Source: Cyclobacterium xiamenense (GTDB taxonomy: Bacteria; Bacteroidota; Bacteroidia; Cytophagales; Cyclobacteriaceae). Taken from it: a stretch of DNA of 64,000 nucleotides. A model generated the notes under the pieces. That model searched no databases and was not told the origin of the DNA. It was given only the letters and a program-made list of their open reading frames with translations. The stretch spans positions 62,001 through 126,000 of the forward strand of contig NZ_WIOK01000003.1 in NCBI RefSeq assembly GCF_009467825.1, written 5' to 3'. Each line of letters begins with the position of its first letter. The first letter of the stretch is position 1. Positions 56,179 through 64,000 of this stretch are shown piece by piece. A program made the translations under genes and the position numbers.

Positions 56179-57114
56179 TTAGTGAGGCAATGATTCCAAC
56201 GCAAAGGTAGTAACGACGAACCCATGATCCGAAGGATACGGAATTTCCTTGCCGTTTACCCGCAGGTTTTCGCCGAAATAGGCCATATGGGCGGTAGAAG
56301 TCAACGGTTTTAAATTTCCTTTGTAAAATATATAATCGATGCGATGAGAATCCTCCTTTTCCTTTACATCCCAGGTAATGCCGGGATACCAGTTTGGGTT
56401 GGGATGCACGTCCCGAAAGGAATCCTTGAGGCCCATATCGGCCAATACCTTTGTCGCATACCAGGGTACCACCAGGCCATTATGACGTGCCTTGGTTTCC
56501 TCATTCCAGTCGAGATGGGAAGGGGAATTCATGTCACCGCCCAAAATCATGGGAATCGAATCAGTGGCACCTGCATATTTTTCAAGGTAAGGCAATACGT
56601 TTTGAATCATTTCGGTACGTTTGCCTGCGGCTTCCCAGGCCAGCAGTTCTTCGACTGATTTCCCCATCTGCTCCGGTGAATCCTCCCAGGGCAAATAGTA
56701 AAACCAATTCGAAAAAACGTTTATTTTCCGCCCATCGACCAGTACCTCCCGTCCACCCAGGTAAAACGGATACCCGGTATCGATTCGCTCCCCAAAGGGA
56801 TGTTTGGAATAGATGGAAAGGTTGATGCTTTCGTCGTCCGGATCGGTGGCTTCAGGTGCGATCAGATGAAAATGATACCCTAAGGTCTCCGCTATATGCG
56901 GTCCGGAACCGTAGGTTTCCACCATCAAAATCACATCCGGGTCAATTTCCCGAATGATATCTATTACCCGGTCGGGTCCATTGGGAATATCGTTACCGCC
57001 GTGCAAAATGTTCCAGGCCATCACCTTCAGCGTCATTGTATCGGATTGCGCACAGGCATCGGTTTCCATGAATAAAAAAGCAGCGAAGCAGGCAAACAGT
57101 ACGATTCGTTTCAT
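56179..57114 (-). CDS. exported endonuclease/exonuclease/phosphatase family hydrolase
   Basis: 311 residues with a signal peptide (METDACAQ). EEP-fold motifs: MAWNILHGGND, DVILMVETYG, ILGGDMNSPSHLDW, RIDYIFYKG and SDHGFVVTTF. Members act on phosphodiesters such as DNA, lipids or inositol phosphates; which one is not evident. Upstream of and probably co-transcribed with the Tat metallophosphoesterase, suggesting joint phosphate scavenging. Confidence 0.88.
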   Translation of the reverse strand: MKRIVLFACFAAFLFMETDACAQSDTMTLKVMAWNILHGGNDIPNGPDRVIDIIREIDPDVILMVETYGSGPHIAETLGYHFHLIAPEATDPDDESINLSIYSKHPFGERIDTGYPFYLGGREVLVDGRKINVFSNWFYYLPWEDSPEQMGKSVEELLAWEAAGKRTEMIQNVLPYLEKYAGATDSIPMILGGDMNSPSHLDWNEETKARHNGLVVPWYATKVLADMGLKDSFRDVHPNPNWYPGITWDVKEKEDSHRIDYIFYKGNLKPLTSTAHMAYFGENLRVNGKEIPYPSDHGFVVTTFALESLPH

Positions 57115-57404
57115 CGGTTAGGTTCAGAAATGGTGGATGCAATGGGCCGCTCGTTTTGATGAAAAGCGGCCGCAGGTAAATATACACAGGTTATCCGTTC
57201 CGGCCAATCGGTGTTTTAACTAGTTCACTGGGGTGGAAAGGGGATTGGGTGACGTTCCGATTTCCAGGCACTATGGTTACCCCTGGCTAATCCTAAATTC
57301 CTGAAACAAATCGCATTGGTATAAACGAACCTAAATGCCCAACTTGAACTAATTCCCTCCGCCGCGGCGTAGGGATTCGGATTGGTAGGGATTGCAGGTC
57401 AACT

Positions 57405-57472
57405 ATTGCCTGCGAGTTGCCTCAGCCCGTCTCAAGGCCACCAATTCAGCTTTAATATGGCATTTCAGCAAA
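57405..57472. repeat. intergenic repeat copy A
   Basis: Diverged copy of the block at 57646-57711 (shared AGCCCGT, CCACCAATTC-like and TTCAGCAA segments, roughly three quarters identical by eye). Both lie in the gene-free stretch 57115-57799. Confidence 0.55.
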
Positions 57473-57505
57473 TCCCCCTTTTAAGGGGGCGAGGGGGATT
57501 TTTTC
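57471..57505. repeat. C/G-run palindrome 1
   Basis: AATCCCCC...GGGGGATT with an inner AAGGGGG. It abuts repeat copy A. A similar palindrome is found at 57591-57618. Confidence 0.55.
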
Positions 57506-57590
57506 GAGAATGTAAATTTGTGGTAGGACTAACAATGAATAAAATTTAAACCTGTAAACTTTTTTCAGGACGAGTCAGAACATTGGTAAT

Positions 57591-57618
57591 AAATCCCCCC
57601 TGCCCCCTTGGGGGATTT
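57591..57618. repeat. C/G-run palindrome 2
   Basis: AAATCCCCC...GGGGGATTT, the second copy of the palindrome at 57471-57505. Such elements are scattered in Bacteroidota intergenic DNA; origin unknown. Confidence 0.55.
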
Positions 57619-57645
57619 GGGTACGTACGGATTTTCGGTTAGGAT

Positions 57646-57711
57646 ATTACCGTGAGACTTTCTAAGCCCGTTGAAATGGCACCAATTCCGCTTTATGCTG
57701 CCATTCAGCAA
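57646..57711. repeat. intergenic repeat copy B
   Basis: Same orientation as copy A at 57405-57472. The rest of 57115-57799 (upstream of the EEP gene, downstream of htpG) shows no coding sequence. Confidence 0.55.
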
Positions 57712-57799
57712 CTCCAATCTTTCTACGATCGACGTGTAAACAAAAAAGGGAAAGCAAGGCACTGTCCCCGCTTTCCCTTTCTACGAATACATTTTACGC

Positions 57800-59683
57800 T
57801 CAGATCAATTCCACACTTCGTTTCACAAAGGCTGTAAGCTCCTTGCCTGTCAGCAGCCCCTGTGAAAGCAGGGCCAGATCAAATGCCTGCTTGGCCAACC
57901 TTTCCTGCTCCGCAGCATCCTCCGATTTGAGGATTTTGTCGACCACCGGATGATTGCCATTGACCCCTACCTTGTAATTATCGGGGAAGGAACCGTAAAG
58001 GCCCATGCCTCCACCGTTTTTCGCCATGTCCTTCATCCTACGCATGAACTCGTCCATGGTCACGGTAACGGGCAACTCCTCCGGACTGGAACCTTGCACC
58101 TCCACGGAATAGGTCTTGTTATTGATGGCCTTTTCAAAGATCTCTTTCACCTTATTGGATTGCTCTTCGGTCAACAGGTTTTCGTATCCGCCTTCTTTAT
58201 CAATCAACTTGTCCACCACATCGGCATCCACGCGCTTCAGGCTGGCCTTTTCCAACTTTCCCTCCAGGTGCTGGATAAAGTGGCTGTCAATCGGTGAATC
58301 CATTAACAGCACGTCGTAATCCTTTTTATTGGCGGACTGGATAAAGGTATCCTGCTTATCGGCATCGGTGGCATACAAGTATACCAACGTTTCGTCTTTG
58401 CCGGTTTGATAGGGCTTGACCTTTTCCCGGTATTCGTCCAGCGTAAAATGCTCCCCGTTTGTATTGGTAAGCAGGGCAAAGTCCTTGCCTTTTTCGTAAA
58501 ACTTGTCCTCCGATATCATCCCGTACTTCACAAAAAGGCCGATGTCCTTCCACTTTTCTTCGTACACCTTCCGGTCTTTTTTGAACAATTCGCCCAGCTT
58601 GTCCGCGACTTTTTTGGTGATGTAATTGTTGATTTTCTTGACGTTGCTGTCTGCCTGCAGAAAGCTTCGGGAAACGTTCAGCGGAATGTCCGGAGAATCG
58701 ATCACCCCGTGCAATAGCATCAAAAATTCCGGCACGATATCTTTTACCTCATCGGTAATAAAGACCTGCCGACTAAACAGTTTAATTTTGTTGCGCTGCA
58801 AGTCAAAGTCGTTCTTGACCTTGGGGAAATAGAGAACGCCGGTCAGGTTAAACGGATAGTCCACATTCAAGTGGATCCAAAAAAGCGGATCCTCGCTCAT
58901 GGGGTACAATTCCTTGTAGAATTTCAGGTAATCCTCGTCCGTCAACTCGCTTGGCGCCTGCGTCCAGATTGGGTTTGTGGTATTGATGATATTGTCTACC
59001 TCTACCGATTTCCACTTCTTCTCGCCCTTGTCGTCCACGCCGTCTTCTACGCTTTCGGATTTTGTTCCAAACCGGATCGGTACGGGTAGGAATTTGGCGT
59101 ATTTGTCCAGAATTTCCTGCAGTTTCCACTTGTCCAGAAACTCCTCGGACTCGCTGTTGATGTGCAGGATCACATCCGTTCCCCGTTCGGTTTTGTCGCT
59201 GGGGCTGATTTCAAATTCCGTACTGCCATCACAGACCCATTTGGCCGGCTCCGCGCCTTCCTCCCGGGAGAGGGAATGGATTTCTACGGTATCGGCCACC
59301 ATAAAGGCCGAATAAAACCCAAGACCAAATTTACCAATGATCTCATTGGCATCCTTGGCATCTTTGAACTTCTCCACGAATTCGGAGGCTCCGGAGAAGG
59401 CAATCTGGTTGATGTATTTTTTGATTTCTTCGGCAGTCATGCCGATACCCTTATCTGAGACAGTAATGGTCTTTTTGTCTTTGTCAAAACTGACATCAAT
59501 GGTCAGGTCACCCAGTTCTCCTTTGTACTCACCCAACGCGGCCAATCGTTTGATTTTCTGGCTGGCATCCACCGCATTGGAGACCAGTTCCCTTAGAAAA
59601 ATTTCATTATCCGAATAGAGAAACTTCTTGATAATGGGGAAAATATTTTCGGTATGGATCGAAATGGTACCTTTTTCCTGCAT
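57800..59683 (-). CDS. htpG: molecular chaperone HtpG (Hsp90)
   Basis: 627 residues. N-terminal GHKL ATPase with FLRELVSNAVDASQK, SDKGIGMTAEEI and GKFGLGFYSAFMV. The middle domain has GVLYFPKV and DSPDIPLNVSRSFLQ, followed by a C-terminal dimerisation domain. A cytosolic ATP-dependent chaperone. The start MQEKGTISIHTEN fits the family. No CIRCE-type repeat was seen upstream. Confidence 0.97.
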   Translation of the reverse strand: MQEKGTISIHTENIFPIIKKFLYSDNEIFLRELVSNAVDASQKIKRLAALGEYKGELGDLTIDVSFDKDKKTITVSDKGIGMTAEEIKKYINQIAFSGASEFVEKFKDAKDANEIIGKFGLGFYSAFMVADTVEIHSLSREEGAEPAKWVCDGSTEFEISPSDKTERGTDVILHINSESEEFLDKWKLQEILDKYAKFLPVPIRFGTKSESVEDGVDDKGEKKWKSVEVDNIINTTNPIWTQAPSELTDEDYLKFYKELYPMSEDPLFWIHLNVDYPFNLTGVLYFPKVKNDFDLQRNKIKLFSRQVFITDEVKDIVPEFLMLLHGVIDSPDIPLNVSRSFLQADSNVKKINNYITKKVADKLGELFKKDRKVYEEKWKDIGLFVKYGMISEDKFYEKGKDFALLTNTNGEHFTLDEYREKVKPYQTGKDETLVYLYATDADKQDTFIQSANKKDYDVLLMDSPIDSHFIQHLEGKLEKASLKRVDADVVDKLIDKEGGYENLLTEEQSNKVKEIFEKAINNKTYSVEVQGSSPEELPVTVTMDEFMRRMKDMAKNGGGMGLYGSFPDNYKVGVNGNHPVVDKILKSEDAAEQERLAKQAFDLALLSQGLLTGKELTAFVKRSVELI

Positions 59684-59886
59684 GGTATTTTTTATTTTTA
59701 TGTAAACAACGTCCTTATTGTATTCTTGCCTTGTTCAAGTCTTGTTCCAAATTCATTTTCGTGTCAAATTGTCAGTACCTGATCCGGTTTGATAAATCCC
59801 CTGCCGATTGCAGGAAAACTTAACGGATTTTCTTAAAGTATTCATCCTATTTTGGTAGTATGCGACATCATCAACACCAACCCAAC

Positions 59887-62295
59887 ATGCGACAGCTTCT
59901 TCTGCTGCTATTCATCAGCCTCACTCCCTTTGCCAGTACCTGCCAAATTGCAGGTAATTTAGTAGATGCCTCCCCCAGGATGGAACTTTGGTACACTTCT
60001 CCTGCCGAAGACTGGCTGGAAGCCCTTCCCATTGGCAATGGGAGATTGGGTGCCATGGTATATGGAGGGCTGCAGGAGGAGCGTGTTCAGCTCAATGAAG
60101 AAAGCCTTTGGGCCGGTATGCCGGAAGACCCGTACCCCGAAAACGTGCGCCAGCATTATGCTGAATTTCAGCGGTTGAATCTGGATGGAAACTACCAGGA
60201 GGCCCTGGACTACGCCATGGAATACCTGGCCGTCTCCCCTACCTCCATACGTTCCTATGAGCCTTTAGGTGAATTGCATATTTCTTTTGACCATCAACGT
60301 TCCCCGGAGAATTACCGCCGATCACTGAATATGGAAACGGGCCTGGTCACGGCTACTTATTCCATAGCAGGGAAAAGGTACCGCCGAGAGGCTTTTTCCT
60401 CCAACAAATACAATGTCATTTTTTACCGCTTTGAGAGCCTGGATGGACCGCCGGTAAGCAGCACGATTCGTTTTGAACGAGAGAAAGACATCGTCCAACG
60501 CGTGGGAGACGAAGAGATTCTATTCGTGGACGGACAGGTATTTGATGATCCCGATGGGTACGATGACAATGTGGGCGGTTCCGGAAAACCGGGGCATCAC
60601 ATGAAGTTTTCTTCCCAAATCACAGCCGTTTTGGATAATGGAACGATACGCGGAAATGAAAAATCCCTTAGCATCGAAAACAGCACCGGCTTTACCCTGA
60701 TCCTAAGTGCAGCGACGGATTACAATGTAGCCAAGCTGAATTTTGACAGAAACATAAACGCCAAAGCGACTGCGTTACAACTACTGGAGGAAGCAAAAGC
60801 AACCCGTTACGAGACAGCCCGGGAAAAGCATGTTTCTGAGCACCGTGACCTATTTAATCGGGTTTCGCTTTCCTTAGGCAGCCCGCATCGGGACAGCCTT
60901 CCGACCGACAAGCGGCTGGAGCAGGTGCGGGAAGGTACGAATGACAACCACCTTACGGAATTGTTTTTTCAATACGGAAGGTACCTCCTGATGGGTAGCT
61001 CGGTCAACAGGGCCGTTCTTCCTGCAAACCTTCAGGGCATCTGGAACAAGGAAATGTGGGCTCCCTGGGAATCGGATTTTCACCTGAACATTAATTTACA
61101 GATGAATTACTGGCCTGCCGACCTGACCAATTTATCCGAGGCTTTTGTTCCCCTGTCCCATTTTATGGTAAAATTGGCGGAAAAAGGAAGCACTACCGCA
61201 AAAAACTTTATTGGCTCTTCCGGCTGGATGGCCCATCACGTAAGCAATCCGTTTGGAAGGACTACGCCATCGGGCTCGACCAAGGAATCTCAGGTCACCA
61301 ACGGTTATTCCAACCCCCTGGCAGGTGCCTGGATGTCCCTTTCCTTATGGAGGCATTATGAATTTACCCAGGATCAAGACTATTTAAAAGAAACGGCCTA
61401 CCCGGTCCTAGCAGGAGCAGCACAATTTATTTTGGACTTTCTGAAGGAAAATGATAAAGGCGAATTGGTCACGTCTCCCTCCTACTCACCGGAGAACGCC
61501 TATATAGATCCAACTACCGGTAAACCCACGAGAAACACCACGGCTGCCAGCATGGACATCCAAATAATAAATGACATCTTTAGGGCCTGCCTGGAAGCAG
61601 AGGAAATCCTGGGAGTGCAAGAATTGACAGCGGAAATAGAAAAAGCTACCGCTAAATTACCCCCAATAAAAATTGGCAAAGACGGCACCCTTCAGGAATG
61701 GTACGAGGACTATGAAGAGGCGGAACCGGGCCACCGGCACATGTCTCACTTGTATGCCTTGTACCCCTCCAATCAAATCACTGCAGCAACACCCGAATTG
61801 TTCCAGGCTGCAGAAAAAACCATCGAAAGGCGACTGGCCTTCGGTGGTGGCGGGCAAACTGGCTGGAGCAGGGCCTGGATTATCAATTTTTATGCGCGTT
61901 TACAGCAGGGGGACGAAGCCCTGGATCACATCCACCAAATGATGGCCACCCAACTGGCTCCCAATATGTTTGATTTGCTCGGAAAGATTTTCCAGATTGA
62001 GGGCAACTTTGGGGCCACAGCAGGCATTGCCGAAATGCTCCTGCAGTCGCATGAGGAAGGGATCATCCGCTTACTACCGGCACTGCCCGAGGCATGGGAC
62101 AGGGGCCAGGTAACCGGCCTGAAAGCACGAGGGAATTTTGAGGTAGGTATGGAATGGGAAGCTGGAAAACTGAAAAAAGCGACTATTCTGGCGCTGCGCG
62201 GGGGCAAAACCAAGGTACTTTATAAAGGTAAAGAATGGGTTATAGACCTAAAAAAAGGGGAGTCGGAGTCGCTCTTTCCGGGATCTGAGGACTAG
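59887..62295 (+). CDS. exported GH95 family glycoside hydrolase (alpha-L-fucosidase/galactosidase-like)
   Basis: 802 residues from ATG 59887 (MRQLLLLLFISLTPFASTCQ, signal peptide, with a Cys that could be a lipobox). The N-terminal beta domain has WLEALPIGNGRLGAMVYGG. The (alpha/alpha)6 barrel has NLQGIWNKEMWAPWESDFH and NINLQMNYWPAD (catalytic Asn pair region), and a later GHRHMSHLYALYPSN. GH95 enzymes remove alpha-1,2-L-fucose or L-galactose by inversion. ATG 59860 is also open, but a -7-like TATTTTGG just upstream favours the later start. No other glycan-utilisation genes adjoin it. Confidence 0.92.
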   Translation: MRQLLLLLFISLTPFASTCQIAGNLVDASPRMELWYTSPAEDWLEALPIGNGRLGAMVYGGLQEERVQLNEESLWAGMPEDPYPENVRQHYAEFQRLNLDGNYQEALDYAMEYLAVSPTSIRSYEPLGELHISFDHQRSPENYRRSLNMETGLVTATYSIAGKRYRREAFSSNKYNVIFYRFESLDGPPVSSTIRFEREKDIVQRVGDEEILFVDGQVFDDPDGYDDNVGGSGKPGHHMKFSSQITAVLDNGTIRGNEKSLSIENSTGFTLILSAATDYNVAKLNFDRNINAKATALQLLEEAKATRYETAREKHVSEHRDLFNRVSLSLGSPHRDSLPTDKRLEQVREGTNDNHLTELFFQYGRYLLMGSSVNRAVLPANLQGIWNKEMWAPWESDFHLNINLQMNYWPADLTNLSEAFVPLSHFMVKLAEKGSTTAKNFIGSSGWMAHHVSNPFGRTTPSGSTKESQVTNGYSNPLAGAWMSLSLWRHYEFTQDQDYLKETAYPVLAGAAQFILDFLKENDKGELVTSPSYSPENAYIDPTTGKPTRNTTAASMDIQIINDIFRACLEAEEILGVQELTAEIEKATAKLPPIKIGKDGTLQEWYEDYEEAEPGHRHMSHLYALYPSNQITAATPELFQAAEKTIERRLAFGGGGQTGWSRAWIINFYARLQQGDEALDHIHQMMATQLAPNMFDLLGKIFQIEGNFGATAGIAEMLLQSHEEGIIRLLPALPEAWDRGQVTGLKARGNFEVGMEWEAGKLKKATILALRGGKTKVLYKGKEWVIDLKKGESESLFPGSED

Positions 62296-62303
62296 GTAAG
62301 GCG

Positions 62304-62440
62304 CTATTCCTTTTCCATTTTTAAGAAAGTTAATCCAGGCTTCTTATTTAGCCCCAGTTCAAAAATTCGTATCAAAGTCGATAGTTGTATATTAGCTCTT
62401 CCATTTTCAAGTTTAGAAATATAGCTTTTTCCCAAACCGT
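62304..62440 (-). pseudogene. C-terminal remnant of an XRE-type regulator
   Basis: Minus strand encodes GLGKSYISKLENGRANIQ and about 26 further residues to a stop at 62304. This is the second half of a lambda-repressor-like helix-turn-helix. The first helices and a start codon are missing; upstream sequence runs into REP-like repeats and the transposase. It may be the relic of an antitoxin-like gene. Confidence 0.6.
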
Positions 62441-62469
62441 TGTAGATCGTAATTAGTATCACGAACCAT

Positions 62470-62489
62470 AGGGGCGTAGCCCTGAAATC
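62470..62489 (+). repeat. REP-like palindrome, left outer
   Basis: AGGGGCGTAGCCCTGAAATC. Its reverse complement differs from the copy at 63215-63235 by a single inserted base. Confidence 0.65.
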
Positions 62490-62571
62490 TTTTAGCCGTG
62501 GAAATGTAAAACAAGTGGCAAAAGCTTTGGTACTTAATCTTTGTAGAACTAGATTAGTTTTAGGGACCCAA

Positions 62572-62587
62572 AGGGGCTCAGCCCTGA
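62572..62587 (+). repeat. REP-like palindrome, left inner
   Basis: AGGGGCTCAGCCCTGA, same orientation as the copy at 62470, ending 9 nt before the transposase ATG-like start at 62597. Confidence 0.6.
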
Positions 62588-62591
62588 CATC

Positions 62592-63026
62592 GTGCCATGG
62601 CAAATACATAATACACAACTATACGTCCAATTCGTTTTCTCTGTCGAGGGCAGGGGAAACTTTATCAGGGAGTCTTATCGTGACGAATTGGAAAAGGTGA
62701 TGTGTGGCATCGTTTCCAACCATAAATGTAAAACGTATGCTATCTATTGTAATCCGGATCATACACATCTTTTTGCGAGCATACACCCTACTATTTCCCC
62801 TTCCAAACTAATGGAACAGGTCAAATCAGGTTCAACGACATGGCTGAACCAAAAAAAGCTTGTTCCTGGTAAATTTGCATGGCAGCACGGATTTGGGGCG
62901 TTCACCTATTCCAGGTCCCACATTGACAGGGTCGTAAAATATGTCTTGAACCAACCCGAACACCATAAGAAGCAATCGTTTAGGGATGAGTATTTGATGT
63001 TGCTTGACAAATTCAGTGTTGAATAG
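62592..63026 (+). CDS. IS200/REP-associated tyrosine transposase, probable 5' frameshift
   Basis: Y1-transposase fold: metal motif HTHLF in CNPDHTHLFASIHP and the catalytic Tyr probably in FGAFTYSRSHIDRVV. The only in-frame start is GTG 62592, giving 144 residues that begin MPWQIHNTQLYVQF. Reading instead from ATG 62597 gives MANT then a stop. Removing one A at 62610-62611 would yield MANTYTQLYVQFVF, the usual start of this family. It therefore looks like a recently damaged gene, or one rescued by the GTG. Confidence 0.8.
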   Translation: MPWQIHNTQLYVQFVFSVEGRGNFIRESYRDELEKVMCGIVSNHKCKTYAIYCNPDHTHLFASIHPTISPSKLMEQVKSGSTTWLNQKKLVPGKFAWQHGFGAFTYSRSHIDRVVKYVLNQPEHHKKQSFRDEYLMLLDKFSVE

Positions 63027-63214
63027 GATCCCAAATATCTTTTTGAATGGTACGACTGACTGAGATGTCAGGGATACGTGCCTGGATTTCGAGTGGATAT
63101 AGATTCATTCCAACCAGAAAATGACAACCGTTCTAAGATAAAGGTGTGTTGCGGCCTGAACAATTCTGTGAGGGCTTTGACTCCAAATTGTTGTCTTGAA
63201 GGAAGGACGGAATA

Positions 63215-63235
63215 GATTTCAGGGCTAACGCCCCT
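63215..63235 (-). repeat. REP-like palindrome, right inner
   Basis: Plus strand GATTTCAGGGCTAACGCCCC then T; inverted relative to the left copies. Confidence 0.65.
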
Positions 63236-63266
63236 CATTTTCGTCGACGCAGGTTTCTTCTACTAC

Positions 63267-63287
63267 GATTACAGGGCTACGCCCCTG
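63267..63287 (-). repeat. REP-like palindrome, right outer
   Basis: Plus strand GATTACAGGGCTACGCCCCT then G; inverted relative to the left copies. Confidence 0.65.
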
Positions 63288-63645
63288 GGTTTAGTCACAA
63301 AATTTATTGGTGGGACTTTTTACTCAAGTTCCTTAAAACTTGCTCTATTGAGCAGATAGGGCCATTGTAGTTGCTACTAAAACAGTTTTTCACCCCATTT
63401 TATTTAAAGTGAGGTGAAAAATTAACATGGATTGCCCGTTCACAGTCCAATAAAGCCCGATTCATAGCAACTACATTGCTGTTTTGAGGAAAATGAGTTA
63501 TCTACGAATTGGACCCGTATAGGTATAATTCAAAAGAAGGATTGGGTATTGGTTTTAGTCCCTGAATTGTACGTCGGAATAGATCAAAACCGGATTGTCC
63601 TGATTTTCAGTATTTTTTGAAGCTGATGTCACAACCTGATTTCCG

Positions 63646-64000
63646 TCAAAAAATGCCGTATTCCGAATCAGATTTAGGCATGGGCTGAAATACTCCTATC
63701 TGTCTGGCTTTTTTATCAATCATTACTTGATAGGCTTCCTTCATTCCATCCGGAAGAAAGCTTTTTTCCACAAACCCATGCCATTTAGGTATCGTCTTTT
63801 TGAAACGCTCGAAGATATTATCGAATGCTTTCTGATCGATTTCAAACCTCCCCATTGCTGCTTCAAAATCCCTGCGTGTTAGTTTCCTTTTTTTTCCGTT
63901 AAGGGTGAGTGCCAATTCTTCGTTATCTCCTTCAACCACCAATTGGGCAGCTACCATGTCATAAGCGGGACTCAGGTTGTATCCCCTTTTCGGATCTTTA
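63646..64000 (-). CDS. HipA-family kinase toxin, C-terminal part
   Basis: Open to the right edge; 117 C-terminal residues are visible. The frame reads KDPKRGYNLSPAYDMVAAQL, then ELALTLNGKKRKLTRRDFE and the final helices ending KSDSEYGIF. LSPAYD and LALTLNGKKRKL are hallmarks of the HipA C-terminal kinase domain, which phosphorylates a translation-related target and is held in check by a HipB-type HTH protein. Any antitoxin gene upstream would lie outside the window. An XRE remnant sits 1.2 kb downstream. Confidence 0.87.
   Translation of the reverse strand, partial: KDPKRGYNLSPAYDMVAAQLVVEGDNEELALTLNGKKRKLTRRDFEAAMGRFEIDQKAFDNIFERFKKTIPKWHGFVEKSFLPDGMKEAYQVMIDKKARQIGVFQPMPKSDSEYGIF

Larger units (their letters stand above)
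62470..63287 (+). mobile_element. IS200/RAYT-type element bounded by mirrored REP-like palindromes
   Basis: One Y1 transposase-like gene lies between two REP-like palindromes on each side, and the left pair is the reverse complement of the right pair. The element follows a broken XRE gene. Apart from the two right palindromes, the stretch 63027-63645 shows no gene. Ends are estimates. Confidence 0.5.

Noticed and set aside
1-64000. CRISPR arrays, rRNA genes, prophage modules, replication origin
   Set aside because: No regularly spaced direct repeats, rRNA-like sequence, phage structural genes or clustered DnaA boxes were seen on reading the window.

Overview
The window comes from a free-living Bacteroidota, most likely in the Cytophagales/Cyclobacteriaceae range; this is inferred from gene content, not from any rRNA. 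Supporting signs are the ligase-associated exonuclease, a dihydroorotase with the DDQVHFREPG signature, a three-gene GH57/GT4/debranching-enzyme operon, an FeS-type photolyase, a sulfite reductase with an extra helical C-terminal domain, -7 boxes of the TAnnTTTG type, weak Shine-Dalgarno sites, and many secreted hydrolases. Base composition is fairly even and near 50% GC by eye. AT-richer exceptions are 34.1-35.5 kb, 47.2-47.6 kb, 49.5-50.1 kb and 62.3-64 kb.

Layout. 0-9 kb is housekeeping on the minus strand: a TPR/periplasmic-binding protein cut by the left edge, guaA, a ligase-associated exonuclease, a HIT hydrolase, greA, a 2-hydroxyacid dehydrogenase, mgtE, rsmA and an RlpA-like protein. 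9-13.3 kb holds the sbcD-sbcC nuclease pair (+). 13.4-17.8 kb is a tight alpha-glucan (glycogen) operon: debranching enzyme, GT4 and GH57, with a small upstream gene and terminator. A tRNA-His, dihydroorotase, DEAD-box helicase, a secreted protein of unknown role and a yeast-type cytosine deaminase follow. 22.7-33.7 kb is an accessory block of exported hydrolases (CE1-like esterase, beta-propeller proteins, an 822-residue esterase/peptidase-like protein, a Tat-exported enolase-superfamily enzyme) with two thioredoxin-fold proteins. It has no SusC/SusD pair. An HNH nuclease that looks like a modification-dependent defence enzyme sits at 34-35 kb.

36-47 kb returns to core metabolism: M28 peptidase, gcvP, fumC, RidA, a two-component system and lysA. 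47.9-49.5 kb encodes a (6-4)-type FeS photolyase. 50.1-54.9 kb is an assimilatory sulfate/siroheme operon headed by an Rrf2 regulator: rrf2, APS reductase, sulfite reductase, cobA and a Met8-like gene. Siroheme made by the last two genes is the cofactor of the third. Then come a Tat metallophosphoesterase, an EEP-family hydrolase, a repeat-bearing intergenic region, htpG and a GH95 fucosidase.

The right edge (62.3-64 kb) is a mobile and toxin-antitoxin patch. It has a broken XRE regulator, an IS200/RAYT-type transposase whose natural start appears frameshifted, four REP-like palindromes in mirror orientation around it, and the C-terminal part of a HipA kinase. No CRISPR array, rRNA or phage module was seen.
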